From: Flammeovirgaceae bacterium UBA2338
Lineage (GTDB): Bacteria; Bacteroidota; Bacteroidia; Cytophagales; Cyclobacteriaceae
Direction: 5' to 3'
Assembly: GCA_002344795.1 (NCBI GenBank)
Contig: DDUM01000028.1
Span: 37,627-101,626, forward strand
Length of the DNA stretch: 64,000 nt
The position numbers and the translations under genes are program-made. The notes under the pieces are model-generated. The model made no database searches and was not told the DNA's origin. It was given only the letters and a program-made list of their open reading frames with translations. Positions 8,242 to 15,916 of the stretch are shown here, piece by piece. Position 1 is the first letter of the stretch; the number at the start of each line of letters is the position of its first letter.

Positions 8242-8610
8242 ATGAAGATCATACGGTCCAGTTTTTTGGGAGCCAGAGTAGTAAAGGCACAGGATCCCAA
8301 CATCCAGTTTTTTCAGATCCGATCACTCTTCAATTTGCACAGAGATGCACTGGTTGATCGCGTTTTGTCGGATCTGCCCACCTACATAGAGTATAAGTTC
8401 GGCCGGGTCTCCAACCGACAGGAATTAATTCACATCGGAGAGGGCTTATTAGAATTGAAACAACACGATGTAGATATTGATTTCTACGCACCCATTTTAA
8501 AAATGCTTAAGCGCAGGGACGAAATAAAACTGAATAATGAGTACTTCTTTCTCGAACTGGATGAGAAAATTCGCACACGCCTAAGCAGACAGTTGCATTT
8601 TGCTGCCTAG
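8242..8610 (+). CDS. Uncharacterised 122-residue protein
   Basis: I do not recognise this protein. It has no signal peptide or membrane segment and begins MKIIRSSFLGARVVKAQDP. A mixed alpha/beta pattern follows, with a stretch of acidic and basic residues (LKMLKRRDEIKLNNEYFFLELDEKIRTR) and a hydrophobic end LHFAA. Clean ATG start, normal codon use and a complex palindromic upstream region support a real, regulated gene. It precedes a Crp/Fnr-type regulator by 66 bases but has its own apparent control region. Confidence 0.6.
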   Translation: MKIIRSSFLGARVVKAQDPNIQFFQIRSLFNLHRDALVDRVLSDLPTYIEYKFGRVSNRQELIHIGEGLLELKQHDVDIDFYAPILKMLKRRDEIKLNNEYFFLELDEKIRTRLSRQLHFAA

Positions 8611-8646
8611 CTGAACTAATTCTCCATCTGTTATGTCCTAAGGAAG

Positions 8647-8670
8647 CAATCATTACTTTTACAATGATTG
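8647..8670. promoter_or_regulatory. Perfect inverted repeat at the Crp/Fnr gene start
   Basis: CAATCATT (8647-8654) and AATGATTG (8663-8670) form a perfect 8-base inverted repeat with an 8-base AT-rich spacer, 6 bases before the chosen ATG at 8677. It could be an autoregulatory operator or a 5'-leader hairpin masking the start. Confidence 0.5.
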
Positions 8671-8676
8671 AACCCT

Positions 8677-9258
8677 ATGGACACTTTTCAATTATTTAAA
8701 TCCATCTCGAAGCACATCACGCTGGATGCAGAAGAGGAGAAATACCTAAAATCTATTCTTCTTCCCATGAAGGTGAAGCAAAACGAGTTTATTGAGCACA
8801 TGAATAAGGTAACTCGTTATTTCATTAATGTCAATGAGGGGTGTTTGATGACCTATTACACGGATAATGAGGCCAATGACCATGTTCTACAATTTGCCAC
8901 AGCCGGGTGGTGGACAGGTGATCTGAACAGTTTTACTTATGGAACACCATCCATCTTTTCAACCAAAGCACTTAGTGACAGCAGCGTACTGCTGATTCCC
9001 AAAGCTCAGATGGATGAATTGCTGGAGCGATATCCAAAATTTGAAAAGTATTTTCGCATCATCTTCCAAAACTCACTCATCACCCATCAACAACGCATCC
9101 TACAAAACTTTTCCATGTCAGCAGAGGGGCGTTATCAAAATTTCCTTGAAAAATATCCTACCCTGGAGCAGTTTGTGCCTCAGAAGTTCATTGCCTCTTA
9201 CCTGGGCATTACACCTGAATTCCTCAGCAAGGTGCGAAGAAAACTGATGGAGAGATAG
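8677..9258 (+). CDS. Crp/Fnr-family transcriptional regulator
   Basis: A 193-residue regulator with an N-terminal cyclic-nucleotide-binding-like beta-barrel (about residues 25-120, GWWTGDLNSF and TKALSDSSVLLIPK) and a C-terminal winged helix (VPQKFIASYLGITPEFLSKVRRKL). It has no Fnr iron-sulfur cysteines and no clear cAMP phosphate cassette, as is usual for the many Bacteroidota paralogues whose ligands are unknown. I use ATG 8677 over the TTG nine bases upstream. It is followed by two GGTT-N5-AACC half-palindromes and a yceI gene, its likely target. Confidence 0.92.
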   Translation: MDTFQLFKSISKHITLDAEEEKYLKSILLPMKVKQNEFIEHMNKVTRYFINVNEGCLMTYYTDNEANDHVLQFATAGWWTGDLNSFTYGTPSIFSTKALSDSSVLLIPKAQMDELLERYPKFEKYFRIIFQNSLITHQQRILQNFSMSAEGRYQNFLEKYPTLEQFVPQKFIASYLGITPEFLSKVRRKLMER

Positions 9259-9269
9259 TACTTAATCTA

Positions 9270-9282
9270 GGTTAAGTCAACC
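9270..9282. promoter_or_regulatory. Putative operator 1, GGTT-N5-AACC
   Basis: GGTTAAGTCAACC has perfect outer arms of an inverted repeat. It starts 31 bases (about three helical turns) before a second such site at 9301, between the Crp/Fnr gene and the yceI promoter. Confidence 0.55.
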
Positions 9283-9300
9283 TCTTGTTTTCCTTAAACT

Positions 9301-9313
9301 GGTTCAAGTAACC
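9301..9313. promoter_or_regulatory. Putative operator 2, GGTT-N5-AACC
   Basis: GGTTCAAGTAACC, the partner of the site at 9270, ends 17 bases before the -7 box of yceI and overlaps where the -33 element should be. That fits an activator replacing a missing -33 element, or a repressor. Confidence 0.55.
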
Positions 9314-9330
9314 TTACCCTACCCCCTCCC

Positions 9331-9338
9331 TATCTTTG
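9331..9338 (+). promoter_or_regulatory. yceI promoter -7 element TATCTTTG
   Basis: A perfect match to the Bacteroidota TAnnTTTG element, 41 bases before the yceI ATG. No TTG is seen at the usual -33 distance; the second GGTT-N5-AACC site occupies that spot. Confidence 0.6.
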
Positions 9339-9379
9339 TATTGTCAATAAGGCAAACGAAAAATTAAATTTATAATAAT

Positions 9380-9916
9380 ATGAAAACAGCAACTAAAACT
9401 ACATGGGCAATTGACCCTACACACACAGAAGTTCAGTTCAAGGTAAAGCACCTGGTCATCTCAACGGTAACCGGATTCTTTAAAAAATTCAGCGGAGCGA
9501 TTGAAAGCGATGGCGATGATTTTGATGGCGCATCTGCCAATTTCAGCCTTGACATCAACAGTATTGATACCAATCAGGCTGACCGTGACAAGCATTTGAA
9601 ATCAGCTGATTTCTTTGCTGCAGAAGAGTATCCAACAATGGACTTCTCCGGTGAACTAAAAAAAGTATCCGGCAACGATTACAAACTCATTGGTGACCTT
9701 ACTATTCGCGGTAACACCAAAAAAGTTGAGATGGACGTGGAATATGGTGGAACAATGGATGACCCTTATGGCAATACCAAAAGCGGCTTTGAAATCAATG
9801 GAAAAATCAACCGCAAAGACTTCGGCTTAAACTGGAACGCAGTAACTGAAGCCGGTGGTATAGTAGTGAGTGATGAGGTAAAGATTCACCTTAATGTTCA
9901 GGTGGTAAAGGGTTAA
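9380..9916 (+). CDS. yceI: YceI-family lipid-binding protein
   Basis: A 178-residue protein of the YceI/lipocalin-like family, whose beta-barrel binds polyisoprenoid-type lipids. Visible family features are WAIDPTHTEVQFKVKHL at the start, the VTGFFKKFSG turn, SADFF....YPTMDFS in the middle, LIGDLTIRGNTKKVEM, and FGLNWNAVTEAGG near the end. It lacks the signal peptide of E. coli YceI and should be cytoplasmic; such versions are common in this phylum. It is likely controlled by the adjacent Crp/Fnr regulator through the paired GGTT-N5-AACC sites, and ends at a strong hairpin. Confidence 0.93.
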   Translation: MKTATKTTWAIDPTHTEVQFKVKHLVISTVTGFFKKFSGAIESDGDDFDGASANFSLDINSIDTNQADRDKHLKSADFFAAEEYPTMDFSGELKKVSGNDYKLIGDLTIRGNTKKVEMDVEYGGTMDDPYGNTKSGFEINGKINRKDFGLNWNAVTEAGGIVVSDEVKIHLNVQVVKG

Positions 9917-9931
9917 GAAAGAAAGCAGAGC

Positions 9932-9980
9932 AAACCGTCATTGTTCCTTCTAATAAAGAAGAATCACAATGACGGTTTTT
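9932..9980. terminator. Hairpin terminator after yceI
   Basis: AAACCGTCATTGT (9932-9944) pairs perfectly with ACAATGACGGTTT (9966-9978) across a 21-base loop and runs into T's. The convergent nuclease gene ends 10 bases beyond, so it can serve both strands. Confidence 0.82.
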
Positions 9981-9989
9981 AATATTTAC

Positions 9990-10784
9990 TTATCCATAAA
10001 TCTCATTTAATAACCCTGCCAATCTCACCCCTGCCTCCAGCAATCTTTTGCGAACTGTTTTTATATTTTGAAAAGCATACTCATATCCCAGGCTGCCATC
10101 GCCAATCGCATAAACCTGCTCCCTCAAATCCATTGACTCCTTAGCCCAATCATAGATTGAAGCATTTTGTAGTTTCTTTACTTTACTTTTTGGAGTCTTA
10201 GATAAAGACAATGCCAATTCGGTATAGCTGAGTTGAGTGTCATCGATCATCTCGCTATCCCACACCCGATGCAAATTGGACTTGCTGTCAAACCACTTCA
10301 CTCTGGTATCGTTTCCTCCTCTGTCATCGCCAGTACCTACATGGAGTGGTTGGTGGATATCTCCTACCAAATGAACCAGTATCTTTATCCGCTCCTTCTC
10401 TTCTACCGGTGTCAGTTGTCTTGAACGTAATTCTTTCACTACCCGCTCAATAGTTTCAATGATGTCGCCATTGGAGTTCTTTTCGGTCTGATCGTAAGTT
10501 TTCCCATCGGGGATAGTCACCCAATGCCAGTCGGACATAAAATTGTACTTTCGATTGGATCTTATTTCATCCATCCATGTACTTGCCATCGGTAATGATT
10601 CCCCTTCCAGTATTTCAAAAAGCTTTCTTTTCACCTTTGTGTCAAGATGGGTTTCAGCGACCTCTCCAATGACCCAGTGTCCTGTTTGACCCCATGCTCC
10701 AACATACTGATGGCCACCCATTAAAATGAAGGTAACAGAGACTACACGCAGTACCCAATTAATAAATGGAATAACCTTGCACAT
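9990..10784 (-). CDS. S1/P1-type zinc nuclease, secreted
   Basis: A 264-residue secreted nuclease. After a hydrophobic signal the mature protein begins WGQTGHWVIGEVAE: in S1/P1 enzymes the N-terminal Trp after processing is itself a zinc ligand. Further ligands fit FMSDWHWVTIPD, HLVGDIHQPLHVG and GGNDTRVKW...NLHRVWDSEMID. These enzymes cut single-stranded DNA and RNA and remove 3' phosphates outside the cytoplasm, for phosphate or nucleotide scavenging. The gene diverges from the C39/ATP-grasp cassette and converges with yceI. Confidence 0.93.
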   Translation of the reverse strand: MCKVIPFINWVLRVVSVTFILMGGHQYVGAWGQTGHWVIGEVAETHLDTKVKRKLFEILEGESLPMASTWMDEIRSNRKYNFMSDWHWVTIPDGKTYDQTEKNSNGDIIETIERVVKELRSRQLTPVEEKERIKILVHLVGDIHQPLHVGTGDDRGGNDTRVKWFDSKSNLHRVWDSEMIDDTQLSYTELALSLSKTPKSKVKKLQNASIYDWAKESMDLREQVYAIGDGSLGYEYAFQNIKTVRKRLLEAGVRLAGLLNEIYG

Positions 10785-10811
10785 TGTTCGAATTATTTTA
10801 CGCTAATTTTG
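10784..10811 (+). promoter_or_regulatory. Promoter of the amidoligase cassette
   Basis: TTG (10784-10786), 17-base spacer, then TAATTTTG (10804-10811), a perfect TAnnTTTG box, 46 bases before the first ATG of the cassette. The -33 part touches the start codon of the divergent nuclease gene. Confidence 0.6.
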
Positions 10812-10857
10812 TCCTTCTTATGAGAATGACCTAATAAATTATTATCAAATTTCTCCT

Positions 10858-11571
10858 ATGTCGAATCGCCAGGCACTTTTTCTCAATTTCGATATCAAGG
10901 CACAGCCCGATGAAGTGACCTGTGGTCCTACCTGCCTTCACGCCCTCTACCAGCATTATGATAACAACATTTCCCTGAAGCAAGTCATTCAGGAAGTAAA
11001 ACAGATAAAGACTGGAGGAACGCTTGCTGTAATGTTGGGTGAACATGCATTGCAAAGAGGATACAAGGCCCATATTTGTACCTACAATCTGAATGTTTTT
11101 GACCCCACCTGGTTTCAATACTCTTCTGGAAAAATTATCGAATTGCTGAAGAAGCAAATGCGCTATAAGAAAACCAAACGAAAATTACTGACCGAGTGTG
11201 AGGCTTATATTAAATTCCTGGAAGCTGGAGGAAAAGTGGAGTATTCAGAACTCAATAAGGATTTGATCAAAGGATATTTGCAAAAATCTGTCCCTATTCT
11301 TACCGGATTGAGTGCAACCTATTTATATGGAACACCAAGAGAAATTGGGGACACTAATAAATACCACAGCATAAAAGGAGAACCGGTTGGACACTTCGTG
11401 GTGATCAATGGATTTGATGGAAAAGGAGACTATGTATATTTGGCTGATCCAATGAATCCAAACCCATTAAAAAGCCAATATTACAAAGTCAAGTTTGATA
11501 GGCTTATTAATAGTATACTACTAGGCATTATGACCTATGATGCCAATTTGTTAATTATTGAACCCAAGTAA
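10858..11571 (+). CDS. C39-like cysteine peptidase of an amidoligase cassette
   Basis: A 237-residue papain-like (C39-type) domain protein with no signal peptide or transporter domain. The nucleophile is Cys22 in DEVTCGPTCLHALYQHY. The histidine is His179 in GHFVVINGF, followed by the acidic/amide position in YVYLADPMNPNP. ABC-linked C39 domains cleave leader peptides at export; this soluble stand-alone form is more likely to cleave an amide or peptide bond in the product of the adjacent ligases, or to trim a substrate. It is first in a four-gene unit, two bases before the ATP-grasp gene. Confidence 0.82.
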   Translation: MSNRQALFLNFDIKAQPDEVTCGPTCLHALYQHYDNNISLKQVIQEVKQIKTGGTLAVMLGEHALQRGYKAHICTYNLNVFDPTWFQYSSGKIIELLKKQMRYKKTKRKLLTECEAYIKFLEAGGKVEYSELNKDLIKGYLQKSVPILTGLSATYLYGTPREIGDTNKYHSIKGEPVGHFVVINGFDGKGDYVYLADPMNPNPLKSQYYKVKFDRLINSILLGIMTYDANLLIIEPK

Positions 11572-11573
11572 CT

Positions 11574-13022
11574 ATGGCTAAGCTTATTGTAACCGAAAAG
11601 CCAGATAATTGGAAGCTCACACTTGCCGATGTTGAGGTTATTTCTCCAAACGCATACATCACATCGGAAGTATATCAAAACGTACGCAACATTAAAGTAC
11701 TCAACCTTTGCAAGTCCTATCAATATCAAAGCGAAGGGTATTATGTCTCACTTTTGGCGGAAGCAAGGGGGCATAAAGTACTCCCTGGGGTTTCTACCAT
11801 CCAAGATTTTAGGTTCCCATCCATCATTAGGTATGATTCTCAGGATTTTGATGATCTGATTCAAAGCACTTTCAAAACCATTTCAGGAGATCGTGTTGAA
11901 TTCAATATATACTTTGGCTCCACCAGCAACGAATCCTTCAATAAACTTGGCAAACAGTTGTTCCAGTTGGTTCAAACTCCCTTTCTTAGAGCTGTTTTTT
12001 CTAAAAAAACAAAATGGGTACTGCTAAGTTTACGACCACCCAGCTTAGGAGAAATGCTACCTGAAGACAAGCCTCTATTTATGAGTGCGCTTGAAAAATA
12101 CTTTTTGAGAAAAAGAGACTACCGAACAGATAGAAAGAAATACGATCTCGCGATTCTTATCAATCCGGAGGACGATAACCCTCCATCCGATGACCGGGCA
12201 CTTAAAAAATTCTATAAGGCTGCCCTGGAGACAGGTTTCAACGTTGAGTTCATTACTAAGAATGACTTTGACCAACTCATTCAATACGATGCCCTCTTCA
12301 TCAGAGAAACAACAAATGTTAACCACCACTCATTCCGCTTTGCAAAAAAGGCAGCCTCACTCGGATTAGTGGTAATTGATGATCCGGTTTCAATTCTAAA
12401 ATGTACCAACAAAGTCTACCTTCATGAATTGCTAACGGCCAACAAGATATTAACACCCAAAGCCAATGTAATCACTGAGGACAATTGCGATGCACTTCCA
12501 GAAAAAATGGGATTCCCATTTATTCTAAAACAACCTGATGGAGCCTTCTCTAAAGGAGTACATAAAATCACGGATCTTGATCAGTATAAAAAGATTCGTA
12601 AAAGTATGTTTGAGAAATCGGATTTGCTCATTGCTCAGGAGTTCCTGCCTACTCCATTCGATTGGAGGGTAGGCATTATCGATGGTCAGGTGATCTATGT
12701 CTGCAAATACTTTATGGCTTCCGAGCATTGGCAAATTGTAAATTGGAGTGCCAAAAAGGAAGACTCCAAAGAAGGCAACTTCGAATCTTTCTCTGTAGAT
12801 CAGGCTCCTTCTGGCCTTTTAAAAACTGCCCTTAAGGCGACCAGCCTGATTGGCCGTGGCCTTTACGGAGTGGATATGAAAGAAGTAAACGGAAAGTTTT
12901 ATGTGATTGAGGTCAACGACAATCCGAATATAGATGCAGGAGTAGAAGACAAGGCATTGAAAGAAAAATTATACACCACCATAATGGAAGTGTTTCTAAA
13001 TCGTATTAAGGCAGAAAAATGA
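11574..13022 (+). CDS. RimK-like ATP-grasp ligase with N-terminal RLAN domain
   Basis: A 482-residue carboxylate-amine/thiol ligase. Residues 1 to about 190 fit the RimK-like ATP-grasp N-terminal (RLAN) domain (LNLCKSYQYQSEGYYVSLLAEARGH near the start). The remainder is a pre-ATP-grasp and ATP-grasp fold: FILKQPDGAFSKGV is the flexible phosphate-binding loop, AQEFLPTPFDWRVGIIDG the central strand, and VIEVNDNPNID the Mg-ATP ligands. ATP-grasp ligases activate a carboxylate as acyl phosphate and join it to an amine. The pairing with GCS2, C39 and NFGAH genes argues against ribosomal protein S6 as substrate. Its stop overlaps the next start (ATGA). Confidence 0.9.
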   Translation: MAKLIVTEKPDNWKLTLADVEVISPNAYITSEVYQNVRNIKVLNLCKSYQYQSEGYYVSLLAEARGHKVLPGVSTIQDFRFPSIIRYDSQDFDDLIQSTFKTISGDRVEFNIYFGSTSNESFNKLGKQLFQLVQTPFLRAVFSKKTKWVLLSLRPPSLGEMLPEDKPLFMSALEKYFLRKRDYRTDRKKYDLAILINPEDDNPPSDDRALKKFYKAALETGFNVEFITKNDFDQLIQYDALFIRETTNVNHHSFRFAKKAASLGLVVIDDPVSILKCTNKVYLHELLTANKILTPKANVITEDNCDALPEKMGFPFILKQPDGAFSKGVHKITDLDQYKKIRKSMFEKSDLLIAQEFLPTPFDWRVGIIDGQVIYVCKYFMASEHWQIVNWSAKKEDSKEGNFESFSVDQAPSGLLKTALKATSLIGRGLYGVDMKEVNGKFYVIEVNDNPNIDAGVEDKALKEKLYTTIMEVFLNRIKAEK

Positions 13023-14263
13023 CGCAACCACCCCGCATCCACCTGTTCCAGGGCTATGGTATAGAACTGGAATACATGCTAGTAGACAAAGATACACTGG
13101 CTGTAAAGCCTGTTACTGACGAGTTGTTAAAACATGAGTTAGGAGAATATGGCAGCGATTTTGAAAATGGTATCGTTACCTGGTCCAACGAGTTGGTTCT
13201 CCACGTGGTGGAGATCAAGTCTTCGAAACCTGAATCTAACTTTAACGCATTAGAAAATGGTTTTGCTGAAAATGTGAAAAGAATCAACGCCATTCTTGAC
13301 AAATGGAATGCTATGCTTATGCCTACAGCGGCACATCCATTTATGAACCCACTGGAAGAGGCAAAACTTTGGCCGCACGATAACAATGAAGTGTATCAGA
13401 TCTATGATAAAATATTTAATTCAAAAGGCCACGGCTGGTCTAACCTTCAAAGTACTCACCTCAACTTACCTTTTTATGATGATGAAGAATTTGCCAAACT
13501 TCATGCAGCCGTTCGAATAGTACTTCCTATTCTCCCCGCGCTTTGTGCCTCCTCACCGATTTTAGATGGCAAACTTACCGGCATGGTGGACACCCGATTG
13601 AAATATTACAAAACCAATCAGGCACGTATACCCTCTATTACAGGCAAAGTGATTCCAGAAGCTATTTTTTCAAAGCGCAACTATCTTAATACAATTTATG
13701 AAAAGATCAAATCAGACATCGCTCCTTTTGATCCGGACAATGTACTCAATCCCATCTGGGTAAATTCCCGTGGTGCCATTCCTCGCTTCGATCGCGGCTC
13801 AATCGAAATTAGGTTAATGGATATTCAGGAATGCCCAACAGCTGATATGGCAATTATTAGTTTGGTAATCGAAACCATTAAAGCCTTCGTCCGTGAAAAA
13901 TTTATCAGTCTCGATGAGCAGATGAAAATGAAAACCGATCCACTGGCCAGTCTATTCGAAAAATGTATGGTGACAGGCCAAAAGACAGAGGTAAGTCATC
14001 CTGAATTTCTTGCTGCATTTGGTATAAAGGCAGGCTCCATGACAGCAATTGATGTATGGAAAACTGTAATGGATAAACTCGTGAAGTCCGGTAATTCTGC
14101 TTTGGAAAAGTGGACACCTGAACTTTCGGTGATTCTGAATGAAGGAACTCTTTCCGACAGAATTATAAGGGCATTAGGACAAGACACCTCCGAAGAATCA
14201 ATTAAAAATACCTATCGCAAATTGTGTGGATGCCTTGCTCAAAACAAGATGTTCATCCTGTAG
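13019..14263 (+). CDS. GCS2-type carboxylate-amine ligase (glutamate-cysteine ligase-like)
   Basis: A 414-residue ligase of the glutamine-synthetase-like fold, GCS2 branch (YbdK/EgtA relatives). Motifs: GYGIELEYMLVD with metal-binding Glu residues at the N-terminus, VVEIKSSKPE, a GHGWSNLQSTHLNLPF strand, and SIEIRLMDIQECP with the conserved Arg/Glu. It would couple the gamma-carboxylate of glutamate, or another acid, to an amine at the expense of ATP. It overlaps the ATP-grasp gene by 4 bases (ATGA), strong evidence of coupled translation. Two different ATP-dependent ligases in tandem imply at least two successive amide bonds. It is not evidently a glutathione enzyme, because no gshB-like partner is present. 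Confidence 0.88.
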   Translation: MTQPPRIHLFQGYGIELEYMLVDKDTLAVKPVTDELLKHELGEYGSDFENGIVTWSNELVLHVVEIKSSKPESNFNALENGFAENVKRINAILDKWNAMLMPTAAHPFMNPLEEAKLWPHDNNEVYQIYDKIFNSKGHGWSNLQSTHLNLPFYDDEEFAKLHAAVRIVLPILPALCASSPILDGKLTGMVDTRLKYYKTNQARIPSITGKVIPEAIFSKRNYLNTIYEKIKSDIAPFDPDNVLNPIWVNSRGAIPRFDRGSIEIRLMDIQECPTADMAIISLVIETIKAFVREKFISLDEQMKMKTDPLASLFEKCMVTGQKTEVSHPEFLAAFGIKAGSMTAIDVWKTVMDKLVKSGNSALEKWTPELSVILNEGTLSDRIIRALGQDTSEESIKNTYRKLCGCLAQNKMFIL

Positions 14264-14273
14264 TTGTTGTGCT

Positions 14274-14954
14274 ATGTCATATGCTTTACTCATCACCTGT
14301 GAGCATGCAGGAAAACTGGTTCCCAAAAAGTATAAATCCTTATTCAGTAATTCTGAAAATGTTCTCAACTCCCACGAAGGATGGGACCCTGGCGCCTGGG
14401 ATGTTGCACAGTACCTTGGAAAGCGCTTGAATACTACACCAATTGGTTGTCATACCACGCGATTACTTATTGAAACTAACCGATCATTAAATAGCGCACA
14501 GCTTTTTTCCCGATACACTGCACATCTGAATGACAATGAAAAAGACATTCTGATCAACGAAATTTATTACCCTTATCGGCAGCTCGTTCAACTTAAAATT
14601 GAACAACTTCCAAAACCCGTTCTGCACCTCTCCATCCATTCTTTTACTCCTGTTTATCACGGAAAAAAAAGAAAGGTAGAGTTGGGGCTTTTATACGACC
14701 CGGAGAGGCCATCGGAGCACCATTTTTGTCAAAACTTACAAAATGAACTTACTTCTATAGTGGATGATATAAAGGTGCGACACAACGAGCCCTATCTGGG
14801 TATTGATGATGGATTTACCAGTTATTTAAGATCCATTTATGGGGATAATCAGTACCTGGGTATTGAAATAGAAATTAGCCAGAAATTCATTGGTAACCTT
14901 ACCAAAATAAAGGATGCCCTTACCCTAGGAATCACAAAAACCTTGTTTTCCTGA
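14274..14954 (+). CDS. N-formylglutamate amidohydrolase-like hydrolase
   Basis: A 226-residue metal-dependent amidohydrolase of the NFGAH (HutG2-like) family, starting at ATG 14274, ten bases after the GCS2 stop. Family signatures: LLITCEHAGKLVP, GCHTTRLLIETNRSLN, LHLSIHSFTP and YLGIEIEISQKF; the His, Glu and Asp residues there form the zinc site. In histidine degradation NFGAH removes formate from N-formylglutamate, but no hut genes are nearby. In this cassette it probably hydrolyses an N-acylated glutamate-like part of the product. A longer frame from 14226 would add a Cys-rich unlikely N-terminus. Confidence 0.87.
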   Translation: MSYALLITCEHAGKLVPKKYKSLFSNSENVLNSHEGWDPGAWDVAQYLGKRLNTTPIGCHTTRLLIETNRSLNSAQLFSRYTAHLNDNEKDILINEIYYPYRQLVQLKIEQLPKPVLHLSIHSFTPVYHGKKRKVELGLLYDPERPSEHHFCQNLQNELTSIVDDIKVRHNEPYLGIDDGFTSYLRSIYGDNQYLGIEIEISQKFIGNLTKIKDALTLGITKTLFS

Positions 14955-15005
14955 TTATTTCATAATCATTTCTTTTCCAAAAGTCAGCAATTTCCTATTT
15001 TTAAG

Positions 15006-15011
15006 AAGGAG
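15006..15011 (+). promoter_or_regulatory. Strong Shine-Dalgarno AAGGAG
   Basis: AAGGAG lies 8 bases before the ATG at 15020. A canonical site is notable because nearly all other genes here have AT-rich leaders without one; it fixes the start of the HhH protein. Confidence 0.7.
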
Positions 15012-15019
15012 ATATCCGT

Positions 15020-15916
15020 ATGCAGCGTCTTCGATTTTGGATAAGAAATGTATTTGGTTTTTCACAAAGTGAAACCAATGGGTTTTTGATCTTGCTCCCT
15101 GCCATGCTTTTGATTCTATTTTCTTACCCACTTTACATAACATTTTTCCCTCCATCCAAAATTTCAAATGAGGAGGAACAGTCGAAAATTGATAGCCTCC
15201 TGGCGGAATGGGACTTTAATCCAGTTAGGGAAAAGAAAAACAATACCATTACCTTATTTGCGTTTGACCCCAATACGGCCGCAAAAAAAGACTTTGATTC
15301 ACTTGGGTTGCCCACCTATTTGGCAGATCGTATTATAAATTATCGTTCCAAAGGTGGCAGCTTTAGAACGCCAGATGATCTGGGTAAGATTTATGGGATG
15401 GACTCCACCCTATTAAAACGATTATATCCTTTCATCCATATCAAACCCAGGGAATCGCGTTTAACAGATAGTATTCCATACAAAAAACCAGACAGCAAGA
15501 AAAGAGCTCCTGTTATACTTCAAGATTTGAATTTGGCAGATACAACCCAACTAAAACAAATCAGAGGGATCGGAACGGTTTTGGCCAGCAGGATTATAAA
15601 ATACAGATCGGCATTGGGTGGTTTCGTAGATCAAAATCAGCTCAAAGAAGTGTACGGATTAGACACAACAGTGGTGAAAATGGTGAATACCCAATTTTAT
15701 ATAGACCCATCATTTAGCCCAACTCTACTCAATATTAATACCGCCTCTGAATCGGATCTATCCAATCACCCATATATTCGATCAAAAATTGCCAAATCTA
15801 TTGTTGCTTATCGTTTTCAGCATGGAAGTTTCAATGAGATTGCCGACCTTTTGAAAATTGAATTGATCGATCAAACCGTATTTGATCGCATCAGGCCGTA
15901 TTTGACAATGGAATAG
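15020..15916 (+). CDS. Membrane-anchored helix-hairpin-helix protein (ComEA-like)
   Basis: A 298-residue protein: a short basic N-terminus, one membrane segment (about residues 20-45, ILLPAMLLILFSYPLYITFF), a linker, then three helix-hairpin-helix units. The first (about 85-140) has FDPNTAAKKDFDSLGLPTYLADRI; the second (about 170-225) has the classic QIRGIGTVLASRIIKYR; the third (about 240-295) has LNINTASESDLS. HhH motifs bind DNA backbone non-specifically; ComEA relatives take DNA into the periplasm during transformation. The next gene's ATG follows its TAG directly. DNA binding is well supported; a transformation role is not shown. Confidence 0.85.
   Translation: MQRLRFWIRNVFGFSQSETNGFLILLPAMLLILFSYPLYITFFPPSKISNEEEQSKIDSLLAEWDFNPVREKKNNTITLFAFDPNTAAKKDFDSLGLPTYLADRIINYRSKGGSFRTPDDLGKIYGMDSTLLKRLYPFIHIKPRESRLTDSIPYKKPDSKKRAPVILQDLNLADTTQLKQIRGIGTVLASRIIKYRSALGGFVDQNQLKEVYGLDTTVVKMVNTQFYIDPSFSPTLLNINTASESDLSNHPYIRSKIAKSIVAYRFQHGSFNEIADLLKIELIDQTVFDRIRPYLTME

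Noticed and set aside
10858..11571. Bacteriocin leader peptidase/exporter
   Set aside because: No ABC transporter, membrane segment or small double-Gly precursor gene is nearby.
11574..13022. RimK as ribosomal protein S6 modification enzyme
   Set aside because: The extra N-terminal RLAN-like region and the ligase/peptidase neighbours point to another substrate, and no ribosomal gene is near.
10858..14954. Histidine utilisation or glutathione operon
   Set aside because: NFGAH and GCS2 family names suggest these, but no other hut gene or glutathione synthetase is adjacent, and the C39 peptidase and RLAN ATP-grasp proteins do not belong to either pathway.
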